NCBI GenBank assembly: GCA_963765585.1
Contig: CAVXXB010000010.1
Span: 214,734 to 278,733 of the forward strand
From: CAVXXB01 sp963765585
GTDB taxonomy: Bacteria > Calditrichota > Calditrichia > JAJRVZ01
DNA: 64,000 nt
Direction: 5' to 3'
Shown here: piece by piece, positions 43,884-53,792 of the stretch
How positions within the stretch are numbered: position 1 is the stretch's first letter
How the letters are laid out: each line of letters starts with the position of its first letter
Made by a program: the position numbers and the translations under genes
The notes under the pieces: generated by a model
Database searches by the model: none
The model's input: only the letters and a program-made list of their open reading frames with translations
What the model was told of the DNA's origin: nothing

Positions 43884-45230
43884 ATGTTGGATATGCTAAA
43901 TGAAATTGTTCAAAGTGTAAGTAATATACTATGGGGTATCCCTCTTATTTTGTTGCTGGTAGGGACTGGTGTCTGGCTTACTATAAGGCTTCGTGGTTTG
44001 CAGTTTACCAAATTGTGGCCGGCTCTGTATCTTGCATTGGTTAAAAGGCGCGAGGAAGGCGATGAGCCGGGTGACATATCTCATTTTCAGGCCTTAATGA
44101 CGGCGTTGGCCGCCACTGTCGGTACCGGTAATATTGCCGGGGTGGCGACGGCAATTGCTGCCGGCGGACCTGGCGCATTATTCTGGATGTGGGTAACCGG
44201 TTTGGTCGGTATGGCGACTAAATACTCTGAAGCAGTGCTGGCGGTTAAATACCGTGAAGTTGATGAAAATGGTAATATGAGCGGTGGGCCCATGTACTAT
44301 CTCAGTAAAGGATTGAAAAACGCCCGCTGGTTAGGGATTGCCTTCGCCTTTTTTGCGGTCATTGCATCCTTTGGTATCGGGAATATGGTGCAATCTAATT
44401 CTGTTGCCGATGCTCTTGAACGAAGTCTCAATCTGCCTTTCTGGTTTACAGGCATTATTCTGATGGCCGGTACGGCACTGGTTATCATTGGTGGTATAAA
44501 AAGTATCGGCCGCGTGACCGGTGTTCTGGTACCAATAATGATAATATCTTATATGGGAGCGGCGCTTATCATTCTATTATTGAATATTGATAAATTGCCT
44601 GCTGCTGTGATTTTAATATTTGAATCGGCTTTTACACCCACTGCCGGGCTGGGAGGATTCCTTGGTACGACCGTCATGCTTACTATTCGCATGGGCGTTG
44701 CCCGCGGTGTATTTTCAAATGAATCCGGACTTGGTAGTTCCCCGATTGCTGCCGCTGCTGCAAAAACCAAACATCCTGTGAGTCAGGCATTGGTATCAAT
44801 GACACAGACATTTATCGATACCCTGGTGGTGTGTACCATGACCGGACTGGTATTAATTGTTACCGGGGAGTGGAGCAGCGGGCTGACTGGGGCAGAATTG
44901 ACCACAGTCGCTTTTAACACAGGAATGGGAAGTGTTTTTGGAGAATTTATCGTTTCAATCGGATTGGCGTTATTTGCCTATTCAACGATTCTTGGCTGGT
45001 CATATTATGGAGAAAAGTCGATAGAATTTTTGCTTGGTATAAAAGCGGTGATGCCCTATCGTTATATTTTTACCATATTCGTTGGTGTAGGTGCCATCGC
45101 CGAACTGGAACTGGTGTGGGGTATTGCGGATGTATTTAATGCGTTAATGGCTTTCCCAAATCTCATCGGTTTGCTTGCCCTGACACCGGTAATTGTGTCT
45201 GAAACAAGGAATTATTTTGATGGGATATAG
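43884..45230 (+). CDS. sodium:alanine symporter (AGCS family)
   Basis: 448 residues with about 11 membrane segments. AGCS hallmarks: FQALMTALAATVGTGNIAGV near the N-terminus, GPGALFWMWVTGLVGMATKY, GGPMYYL, and SNESGLGSSPIAAAAAKT. Imports alanine or glycine with Na+ across the inner membrane, using the sodium gradient that OadB can build. Apparently monocistronic, with GAGGCG before the ATG. Confidence 0.93.
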   Translation: MLDMLNEIVQSVSNILWGIPLILLLVGTGVWLTIRLRGLQFTKLWPALYLALVKRREEGDEPGDISHFQALMTALAATVGTGNIAGVATAIAAGGPGALFWMWVTGLVGMATKYSEAVLAVKYREVDENGNMSGGPMYYLSKGLKNARWLGIAFAFFAVIASFGIGNMVQSNSVADALERSLNLPFWFTGIILMAGTALVIIGGIKSIGRVTGVLVPIMIISYMGAALIILLLNIDKLPAAVILIFESAFTPTAGLGGFLGTTVMLTIRMGVARGVFSNESGLGSSPIAAAAAKTKHPVSQALVSMTQTFIDTLVVCTMTGLVLIVTGEWSSGLTGAELTTVAFNTGMGSVFGEFIVSIGLALFAYSTILGWSYYGEKSIEFLLGIKAVMPYRYIFTIFVGVGAIAELELVWGIADVFNALMAFPNLIGLLALTPVIVSETRNYFDGI

Positions 45231-45429
45231 TTACAGAATATTTCCTCCTCTATCAAGGAAGGCGGGTAAGTGGGAAGTATTAAGAAACAAAGCGACAGAG
45301 TGACAAAGAGACAAAGTATCAGAAAACAAGGCACCGAGGCACAAAGTACATTTGACTTCGAAATTCAACATTCGAAATTATTACTTTTAAAACCCCACTT
45401 GACAAGTCTGTACTGAACGATCAAATTTT

Positions 45430-46353
45430 TTACCGCCAACCGCCAACCGCCAACCGCCAACCGCCAACCGCCAACCGCCTACTGCCTACCGCCATCCTGC
45501 TCCAATCCACCTCCGCGACGATCATCCCGAAAATAATGAAACCACCGCCAATCCAGCCCATCATTGTAAGAAACTCATCACCAATCAAAAATGCAAACAG
45601 GGCGGCAAAGACCGGTTCCAGTGAAAATACCAGTGCGGTTCTAGTGGCTGTGGTGTAACGCTGCATCGACGTTTGCATGAGAAATGTATATACCGTTCCA
45701 AACAATGCCAGATACACCATAATCAGGACTGTATCCATTTTCATCTGCGGGAATGAAAAACCATCCCCGTAGGCGAAAATCAGGCTTAAAAATGCGACGG
45801 TGCTGAGCTGGATTGTGGTTAGAAGATAAACATTGTGCTGACGGGCATATTTCCCTGTCAGAATTACCTGAAAGGTAACCGCAACCGCACAAATAAAGAC
45901 CAGCCAGTCTCCCTGATTTAAATTTGAAAAATTTCCACCGGACAGGAGAAACAAACCAAATGTCGCAAACGTTACACCGATAATTGATGCAACCCTCGGA
46001 TGATCGCGGAAAAATAATATTGAAAATACAGGTACCAGAACCACATTTAATCCGGTTATAAATCCGGCATTGGATGCACTCGTATGTTTGATACCCCACA
46101 TTTGGAATAAATATGAGAGAAAAAGAAATACTCCCAGAATAACCCCGTGTTTCAGGGTTTTTGTTGTAAATTCGGTTCTGAATCGTAGAGAATATATTCC
46201 AATAAAAATCGCTGCCATGGTCAGGCGCAGGGCAAGATAATTTGCTAAAGAAATTTCCTGAAGTACATTTTTCGAAAGTATAAAGGTTGATCCCCAGAAT
46301 ACCGTAACAGAAATCAGTACCAAATCTGCTTTTGTTTTTGAAATCTGAGTCAT
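45430..46353 (-). CDS. EamA/DMT-family transporter with heptamer-encoded tail
   Basis: 307 residues with ten membrane segments in two EamA repeats (first repeat begins VFWGSTFILSKNVL, second about GDWLVFICAVAVTFQVIL). Likely exporter of metabolites or amino acids; substrate unknown. The natural protein probably ends near MIVAEVDWSR. The last 20 residues (AVGSRRLAVGGWRLAVGGWR) are translated from the 7-base tandem array at 45432-45487, and the stop lies just past it. Gain or loss of one heptamer would change the tail frame. Confidence 0.87.
   Translation of the reverse strand: MTQISKTKADLVLISVTVFWGSTFILSKNVLQEISLANYLALRLTMAAIFIGIYSLRFRTEFTTKTLKHGVILGVFLFLSYLFQMWGIKHTSASNAGFITGLNVVLVPVFSILFFRDHPRVASIIGVTFATFGLFLLSGGNFSNLNQGDWLVFICAVAVTFQVILTGKYARQHNVYLLTTIQLSTVAFLSLIFAYGDGFSFPQMKMDTVLIMVYLALFGTVYTFLMQTSMQRYTTATRTALVFSLEPVFAALFAFLIGDEFLTMMGWIGGGFIIFGMIVAEVDWSRMAVGSRRLAVGGWRLAVGGWR
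45432..45487. repeat. ACCGCCA heptamer array inside a gene end
   Basis: Eight 7-base units: ACCGCCA five times, then ACCGCCT, ACTGCCT, ACCGCCA. On the minus strand it encodes a seven-residue repeat (RLAVGGW) at the transporter C-terminus. Confidence 0.9.
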
Positions 46354-46908
46354 ATTCTATCTGTTCTCTATAGTAAAATGTTGAATGGTGCAATTATAAC
46401 ATAGATAATTCATCTCTCGCAAAGACGCAGAAAAAGAAATTTAGGAATTAGAGAATAGAGATTAAGATAATAATAAAATAGAGATTAGAGATTAAAAATA
46501 TTAATTAATAACTGCCTATGCCTATACTATGCCAATGGTTAATTTCTTTTTCAATGTCATCCTGAATATGCCTGTCCCGAACTTGTTTCGGGATTTCAGG
46601 ATCAATTAAATAGACCCTGAAATAAATTCAGGGTGACAGGTTGTTTTGTCTTATTTAAATAGTTCAGAACTTTTCAATAGATAAATAAAAATTAAATATA
46701 ATGTATTAATCAAATTTTTCAAAAATAATCATATGTATATATTATAATCTCATAAAACAAATATAAACAGTAAGTTAGAGAAAAATATTTATCCCAGTTA
46801 ATTAAATCCATCTAATTTGATTTGAATAATTATTTAAAATTTGCTAATCTTGAATAATTGTATCATAATAACAGCTGTAATTGAAGCAATGAAACGAGAG
46901 AAACTCAC
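46354..46908. repeat. 555-bp AT-rich gap with hairpin repeat
   Basis: A diverged hairpin unit of the MITE-like family in inverse orientation (about 46552-46642: CATCCTGAA...TTTCAGGAT and CCCTGAAATAAATTCAGGG), GAGATTA heptamers (about 46455-46500), then an A+T-rich upstream region of argR. Confidence 0.55.
46823..46859 (+). promoter_or_regulatory. candidate ARG boxes upstream of argR
   Basis: TGAATAATTATTTA (46823-46836) matches the ArgR half-site pair TGAATWWWWATTCA with one change. A second TGAATAATT begins at 46851. Spacing (28 bases) is wider than in E. coli. Suggests autoregulation. Confidence 0.35.
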
Positions 46909-47361
46909 ATGTCGAGTAATAAAAACGCAAGACAAGCAAGAATAAAAGAATTAATCTCTACTTCAGAAATTTCAAGTCAGGAGGATCTGTGCCAGATCCT
47001 GAAAGAGAGTGGATTTGATACCACTCAGGCTACTTTATCCCGTGATCTGCATGAGATGGGAATAGTCAGAATCCCATCGGAGAATGGATTTAAATATGTC
47101 TTTCACCAGGATGATAATGAGCAATCTCTTAAGAAACTGATCGGTATGGAGATTATAAACGTCCTGCATAACGAATCTATGATTATTATAAAAACCATGC
47201 CGGGGCGCGCTGCTGGTGTTGCACTATATTTTGACCGTATAAAAAACAGCCACATTATTGGTACCGTTGCGGGTGATGATTCCATTATGGTGATCCCGGA
47301 ATCGCACGACAGCGTTGAATTGGTTTTCGATTTGATAAAAGAAGTAATGACCTCCAATTGA
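46909..47361 (+). CDS. argR: arginine repressor ArgR
   Basis: 150 residues. An N-terminal winged helix with SQEDLCQILKESGFDTTQAT and LSRDLHEMGIVR leads to the C-terminal oligomerisation domain. GRAAGVALYFDR and GTVAGDDSIMVIP form the arginine-binding region (GDD). Complete and of normal length. Controls arginine synthesis or breakdown; no arginine biosynthesis gene is in the window, though a guanidino-modifying enzyme is at 27 kb. Confidence 0.93.
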   Translation: MSSNKNARQARIKELISTSEISSQEDLCQILKESGFDTTQATLSRDLHEMGIVRIPSENGFKYVFHQDDNEQSLKKLIGMEIINVLHNESMIIIKTMPGRAAGVALYFDRIKNSHIIGTVAGDDSIMVIPESHDSVELVFDLIKEVMTSN

Positions 47362-47524
47362 TTCTGGCTGCCTGGGTAATGCATCTATTTTTGAATACCC
47401 CTCATTGATCAGATAGATCATTGCATAAAAAAAATCATATTTATAGTGCTGGTTTTCATATCCGGCAGGAATTTTATTAACTCAATATCCATTATCATGT
47501 ATTTGATAAGGAGGAATACAGTAA

Positions 47525-50212
47525 ATGACAGATATTTCATCAAAAGATATGAGCATACAGAAAGATATTGATCTTGAAGAGACCTCGGAATGGCTTGAGG
47601 CGCTTGAAGGTGTTATTCGGGTTCGTGGTGCAGATCGCGCCCGCTTTTTACTTGATAGAATGATTCAAAAAAGTCTACCAGAGCGGTATACGGCTTCCAT
47701 TTACCGCGAATACACCGTATATAAATACGATTCCACTCGAAAAACAATCGCCCTATCCGGGTGACAGAAAAATTGAGCGCAGAATAAAAAGTTTAATTCG
47801 CTGGAATGCCATGGCGATGGTGGTCAGGGCTAATAAAAAGAATCCTGGCCTGGGCGGGCATATCTCTACATATGCTTCGGCCGCAACCTTATATGAAGTT
47901 GGTTTTAATCATTTCTTCCGTGGCAAAGGGGACGGCTTTGACGGAGACCAGGTGTTTTTTCAGGGTCATGCATCACCCGGGATTTATTCACGGGCCTTTT
48001 TGGAAGGGCGTCTGGGGGTAACTCAAGCTCAGAAAATTTTAGACGTGAACTTGGCAAGGGCGGCGGTCTTTCATCTTATCCACATCCCTGGTTGATGCCC
48101 GATTTCTGGGAGTTCCCGACAGTATCGATGGGGTTAGCGCCGATAACAGCGATTTATCAGGCAAGATTTAACCGCTATTTGCAGGATCGCGGTATAAAGG
48201 AGACAAAAAATCAACGGGTTTGGGCCTTCCTTGGTGATGGTGAAACAGATGAACCAGAGACCCTGGGTGCCATTAGTCTGGCATCCCGTGAGAAATTAAA
48301 TAATCTGATTTTTGTGATTAACTGTAATTTACAACGGCTTGATGGGCCGGTACGTGGTAATGGCAAAATCGTCCAGGAACTGGAACGCATTTTCCGTGGT
48401 GCCGGGTGGAATGTTGTAAAGGCATTGTGGGGCGGGGACTGGGATCCGTTAATCGCAAATGACACCACCGGATTATTAGTTGAACGAATGAATGAATATG
48501 TTGACGGTGAGTCACAAAAATATATAGTTGAGTCAGGTGAATATGTACGGAAATCATTTTTTGGAAAATACCCGCAACTATTAAAACTGGTAGAACATTT
48601 ATCTGACGAGCAAGTCTGGAAATTACGACTTGGTGGACATGATCCTGAGAAAGTGTACTCGGCATTCAAAGCGGCCTCAGAAAATCAGGCCGCACCAACC
48701 GTGGTTCTGGCGCGAACCATAAAAGGATATGGTTTGGGTGAAGCCGGTGAGGGTAAAAATGTAACCCATTCTGTTAAAAAATTGAATGAAGAAGAATTAC
48801 GTGACTTCAGGGATCGTTTTGATATACCGATCACTGATGACAAACTGGATGACGCACCGTTTTACCGACCGGATAATGACAGTGAAGAAATCCAGTATCT
48901 CATGGATATGCGAAACAGATTGGGCGGCTTTGTTCCGGCGCGTAAATATGTGGACTTATCAATTACCGTACCCGGCATAAATGTTTTCAACGAATTTATG
49001 AGCGGAACCGACCGCGAGGTCTCCACGACTATGGCGTTTGTACGCATGCTAACCATCCTGTTAAAAGACCCGATTATCGGCAAACGAATTGTACCTATTA
49101 TACCAGATGAAGCGCGAACTTTTGGCATGGAATCCATGTTTCGTCAGTTTGGCATCTATTCGCGGGTGGGTCAGTTATATGATCCGGTTGATGCGGATAA
49201 TTTTCTATATTACCGTGAAGCAACCGATGGTCAGATCCTGGAAGAGGGAATTACTGAGGCCGGCTCCATGGCATCATTTACTGCGGCCGGTACTGCATAT
49301 GCCTCTCATGGCGTCGATATGATTCCGTTTTTTATCTACTATTCCATGTTTGGTTTCCAAAGAGTGGGCGATCAAATCTGGGCTTTTGGTGATTTACGCG
49401 GACGTGGATTTTTAATTGGTGCTACTGCCGGTAGAACCACTCTGATGGGCGAAGGTTTACAGCATGCCGATGGTCATAGTCATGTATTGGCCAGCACCGT
49501 TCCAAATCTTGTTACATACGATCCCGCATTTGCCTACGAAGTAGCAGTAATGTTGCAGGATGGTATTCGCAGAATGTATCGCGATCGTGAATATATCTTC
49601 TATTATATTACTGTAGGCAATGAAAATTATCCCCAACTTGGTATGCCAAAGGGGAGTAAAGAAGGTATTTTGAAAGGTCTATACCGGATAATAGAAAATA
49701 AGAAAACCAAAACACAGCCAAAGGCACATCTGTTTGGCAGCGGTGCCATCCTGAGAGAGGCGATCAGAGCACAGGAAATCCTGAAAAAGGATTACAAAAT
49801 CAGTACAGATGTCTGGAGTGCCACCAGTTACAAAGAATTACGCCGTGATGCCTTAGCTGTTGATCGTTGGAACATGTTGCATCCGGATCAGGAACAGAAA
49901 AAATCATATGTGACCTCACTTCTTGAAAAGGAAGAAGGGGTGTTTGTTGCAGTCTCAGATTATATGAAACTGGTTCCCGAACAGATCACAAGATGGGTGC
50001 CGGGTGACTATTATGTTCTGGGAACCGATGGCTATGGGCGTAGTGAGATTCGTGAAGACGTACGCCGGTTTTTTGAGGTTGATGCTGAGTGTATCGTAAT
50101 TGCAACGCTGCACCGGCTCGAACTTGAAGGTAAGGTAAAGAGTGCGACTGTAAAGAAAGCCATTAAGGATCTTAATGTGGATCCGGAAAAAGTTGATCCA
50201 TTACTTGCATAA
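47525..50212 (+). CDS. aceE: pyruvate dehydrogenase E1, homodimeric type, two frameshifts
   Basis: About 895 residues when corrected. Decarboxylates pyruvate with thiamine diphosphate for the PDH complex. The ThDP site GDGETDEPE is intact in the long third segment, as are GFQRVGDQIWAFGD and HADGHSHV. The frame changes twice. Near 47713-47720 one extra base separates SIYRE from TPYINTIP-type sequence (read as YINTIPLEKQSPYPGD). Near 48033-48038 one missing base separates VTQAQ from NFRRELGKGGG. Each true continuation is recognisable. GGAGGAATACAGTAA precedes the start. E2 and E3 are not in the window. Confidence 0.9.
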
Positions 50213-50244
50213 TATATATCTGCATATTGCAGATTGGCAGGATA

Positions 50245-50276
50245 AATCCGGGAGTTCCTCTTCCGGATTTTTTTTT
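50245..50276 (+). terminator. Rho-independent terminator after aceE
   Basis: AATCCGG and CCGGATT pair (7 bases, with an inner GAG/CTC) around a short loop, followed directly by nine T. It is 33 bases after the aceE stop. Confidence 0.85.
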
Positions 50277-50698
50277 AGAATTAATTCGCTTTATTAGTTC
50301 ATAATTTTTACCACCAAGACTCTAAGGCACGAAGAAAATAGGATTATTAGAATTTTATCTGATGATTCCAACATAAATGAAATAGAACGCGGATGACACG
50401 GATTACCCCCGTGAGACGGGGCAGGACGGATTAACGCTGATAAATAAATATTATAACAAAAATCCGCGAAAATCTGCATTATCAGTGTAATATTTCACTT
50501 CTCTCGGAGATGCAGAGAAGGAAATATAGAAACTGGAAACCGGAAATTGCTAATTTCCAGAAAAAATTCCAAGTTCCAAATTCCAAGTTACGAGTCATAA
50601 GATACTAAGCTAAGTTCAATCTTTTATAAATATTAAAATCTTTTGTGGTGAGCTGTCTTAGTTTTTAATATATTTTGTACAGCAAAGGAGATTTAACC
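50277..50698. repeat. 422-bp repeat gap
   Basis: Contains ACCACCAAGACTCTAAGG, a CCCCCGTGAGACGGGGC hairpin (about 50407) that is an inverse copy of the unit at about 59517, and TTCCAAG/TTCCAAA heptamers (about 50560-50590). AAAGGAG for the STAS gene is at 50684-50690. Confidence 0.5.
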
Positions 50699-51049
50699 AT
50701 GGCCTTTTACATAAAAGATAATAAGCAAACCGGTATATCAGTTATCACCTGTCCTGACCGGATTGATGCAGAAATTTCATTCGAACTGCGCGATCTGATA
50801 GAAAAGCTGATCGAAAATGGGAAATACAAATTGGTTCTGGACATGAATAAAACGGCATATGTTGATTCCAGTGGTTTGGGTGCCATTGTATCCCGGATTT
50901 CTATTTTGCGGGCAAATGAGGGCGATATCCGGTTGGCATCACTGAATGAAAGTGTAGACAGTCTTTTGGAATTAACGAATCTGAATCAAATTCTGGAAAT
51001 ATTTGATACAGTTGAACAAGCAATGGATAGTTTCACAAACGGTAAGTAA
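50699..51049 (+). CDS. STAS-domain anti-anti-sigma factor
   Basis: 116 residues from ATG 50699, 8 bases after AAAGGAG. A single STAS domain with the phosphorylation loop YVDSSGLGAIV (Ser57/Ser58) and the usual beta-alpha pattern. In partner-switching systems the unphosphorylated form binds a serine kinase/anti-sigma protein and frees the sigma factor; SpoIIE-type phosphatases reset it. Three such phosphatases are in this window (22146, 25144, 34963). The cognate kinase is not here. Confidence 0.9.
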   Translation: MAFYIKDNKQTGISVITCPDRIDAEISFELRDLIEKLIENGKYKLVLDMNKTAYVDSSGLGAIVSRISILRANEGDIRLASLNESVDSLLELTNLNQILEIFDTVEQAMDSFTNGK

Positions 51050-51093
51050 TAATAAAATTCTCCGATAATATATGATTATTGATAGGTAGATTT

Positions 51094-52960
51094 ATGAACC
51101 AGGATAGCCTCGGGCAACAATATTTTCACCATCTGGAACCCGATTATACCAAATCCATTTTTGAACTCCCGCCCGATATCGAGGAACGGATTCGGGAAAA
51201 ACTCACCTTTCTCTATGGAGCAGAGAAAGAAGAGGAATATTTTGGGGAAGTGTTAAGAACGCTGCAGGTGTATTATGCACACAAATCTGATGAAATGCTC
51301 AAATGGGAGGCGGATTTAAATCCTGAGGACCGTTTTACTGAAAAAGATGCCATCCTGATTACCTATGGTGATCTGGTCAAAACCAGCAGGCGAGGAACCA
51401 CTTGACACCCTGGCTGAATTATGCAGCAAATATTTGAAGGGTGTATTTAATACACTGCATCTGCTGCCTTTTTTTCCATATTCTTCAGATCGTGGCTTTT
51501 CGGTAATGGATTTTGAAGAGGTTGATCCCCAATTGGGTACCTGGGAAGATATTACTTCACTTAAAAGCGATTTTAAACTGATGTTTGACGGTGTGATCAA
51601 TCATGTATCATCGAAGAGCAGGTGGTTCCATGAATTCCTGAATCAAAAACCCTACTATAAAGATTTCTTTACGGTATTCTCTACAAAAGAAGAAATATCT
51701 CCGGATCTACTAAAAATAATTGTCCGGCCGCGAACTTCTGATGTACTTACTGAATTTAGTACGATATATGGGACGCGGATGGTCTGGACAACGTTCAGCG
51801 CCGATCAGATTGATCTGAACTATAAAAATCCGAATGTATTGATAAAAATGTTGGAGATTTTGTTGTTATATGTCCGCAGAGGTGCAGATATTATTCGTCT
51901 GGATGCGGTTACATATTTATGGGATGAATTGGGTACCTCATCTGTACATCTCGAGCAGACACATGTTTGTATCAAATTCTTTCGCGATGTTCTCAATGCA
52001 GTAGCTCCCCATGTGGCACTGATAACGGAGACAAATGTACCACATGAAGAAAATGTAAGTTATTTTGGTAACGGTTCTGATGAAGCACAAATGGTCTATA
52101 ATTTTGCTTTGCCACCATTGGTCCTCCATACTTTTCAAACGGAAAATTGTGAATCACTGACAAAATGGGCTGCATCCCTGGATTCGGTTTCAAGTTCGGC
52201 AACATACTTCAATTTTTTGGACTCGCATGATGGGGTCGGTGTAATGGCGGTAAAGAACATCCTGAGTATTGAAGAAATTGAACGAATGGCGCTAAAAGTG
52301 GTGGAACATGGCGGATATATCTCGTATAAGGATAATGGTGATGGCACTGTCAGTCCATATGAACTTAATATTACCTGGTACAGTGCCATCAATCGTGAAG
52401 ATGATAATGAATCGCAGGAATTACAGATTCACCGGTATATTGCATCACGGGCCACTGCATTGGTGTTGATGGGTGTTCCCGGAGTATATCTGCACGGACT
52501 TCTGGGTTCAAAAAATGATGCGGAATCTGTTATAAATGATAAACAAATGCGCAGTATTAACCGGAAAACCATTAGCAAAGAAGAACTTATTAATGAACTT
52601 GCCAACAGAGAATCGAACATATATCGTATCTCAAATAAACTGGTTACTCTAATTCAAATTCGCAGCAGGGAGCAGGCGTTTAATCCAAATGCCGGTCAGG
52701 AAATTCTTAATTTTTCAGATAAGATTTTTGCTGTAAAACGAACCGCAATCAATGGTCTGGAATTTGTACTTTCTCTGATCAACATTTCAAACAGTGAAGT
52801 TGAGATCACACTTGATATGAAGGAGCTTACCGGACGCAGTGGTGGTGCTGTATTAAATGAATTAATATCTAAAAGTGAAATCGTTTCCGATGACCACCTC
52901 ATCCATTTACATATGCAGCCATATCAGATTCTATGGTTGAAATATGACTATACCAGATAG
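51094..52960 (+). CDS. GH13 sugar phosphorylase (sucrose/glucosylglycerate phosphorylase type), one frameshift near 51383-51393
   Basis: About 621 residues after removing one base. The first segment ends at 51405, but ITYGDLVKTSGEEPLDTLAE-type continuity passes into the second frame. The GH13 core has LLPFFPYSSDRGFSV, RLDAVTYLW (nucleophile Asp), ALITETNVPH (acid/base Glu) and FLDSHDG, with a domain C and a short C-terminal beta domain. The combination points to subfamily 18 (phosphorolysis of sucrose, glucosylglycerate or related). The substrate cannot be fixed. ATG 51094 is preferred over TTG 51079. Confidence 0.85.
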
Positions 52961-52969
52961 GAACCAGTA

Positions 52970-53692
52970 ATGAGTGCTGATCAGGATGTATATCAAAATC
53001 TGATAGAATTTTTTGAGCAACAACAATTGTTGTATGGAAATGAGCGGGTAATCGATCAACAACTGGCTGACAAGATTGATGCCGGGACTGAAATTGAAAC
53101 ACCAGTAACCCTGCAAGCATCCAAACCACAGACGAGAAAAAAAACCGGTCCTTTATATGATTTTTATTATAGTGTAAAAGATTGTCAGAACTGTTCGCTT
53201 GGCGACACGCGGACACACTTTGTCTTTGGTGCCGGCAATCCTCAAGCAGATTTGATGTTGATTGGCGAAGCTCCCGGCAAAGATGAAGATCTGCAAGGTA
53301 TACCGTTTGTTGGCAGAGCGGGACAATTATTGACACTTATGTTGCAGGCAATTCAATTGGAACGGAAAGATGTATTTATTGCTAATGTGTTAAAGTGTCG
53401 TCCACCACAAAACAGAGATCCCCTTCCCGAGGAGATCGAGAAGTGTGAACCATACCTCCTGAAGCAGATCGAGATTATTAATCCGAAGATCATTGTAACC
53501 CTGGGTAGGTTTGCATCCGCATCTCTGTTAAGAACAAAAGAAGCACTGGGCAAATTACGCGAAGACGTGCACCATTATAATAATGTACCTTTGATAGTTA
53601 CTTATCATCCGGCAGCACTATTACGTAATCCGCAACTCAAAAAAAGCGCCTGGGAAGATTTGAAGAAAATGCGATCATTTCTTAAATCCTAA
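52970..53692 (+). CDS. uracil-DNA glycosylase, family 4 (iron-sulfur)
   Basis: 240 residues. A helical N-terminal tail of about 70 residues precedes the core: CQNCSLGDTRT (two cluster Cys), GEAPGKDED (catalytic loop A), NVLKCRPPQNRDP (third Cys), EEIEKCEPYL (fourth Cys) and TYHPAALLRNP. Typical of thermophile/family 4 UDG that removes uracil from DNA and carries a 4Fe-4S cluster. Starts 9 bases after the phosphorylase stop. Confidence 0.93.
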   Translation: MSADQDVYQNLIEFFEQQQLLYGNERVIDQQLADKIDAGTEIETPVTLQASKPQTRKKTGPLYDFYYSVKDCQNCSLGDTRTHFVFGAGNPQADLMLIGEAPGKDEDLQGIPFVGRAGQLLTLMLQAIQLERKDVFIANVLKCRPPQNRDPLPEEIEKCEPYLLKQIEIINPKIIVTLGRFASASLLRTKEALGKLREDVHHYNNVPLIVTYHPAALLRNPQLKKSAWEDLKKMRSFLKS

Positions 53693-53792
53693 AAATCTTG
53701 CCAATCTGCAAAAATATATGTATCATTTTAATTGTCGTTTTTGTGAGTAATTAAGGTGTTCGAATAATCCCGTTTAATATTTGGAGTTATGA

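Noticed and set aside
45641..46393. 250-residue ORF antisense-frame to the EamA gene
   Set aside because: It is a shadow in another frame of the same strand; the EamA frame shows clear membrane helices and family motifs.
47525..48095. TGA stops in the aceE segments as further selenocysteine codons
   Set aside because: Homology continues in a different frame, not across the TGA in the same frame, so these are frameshifts.
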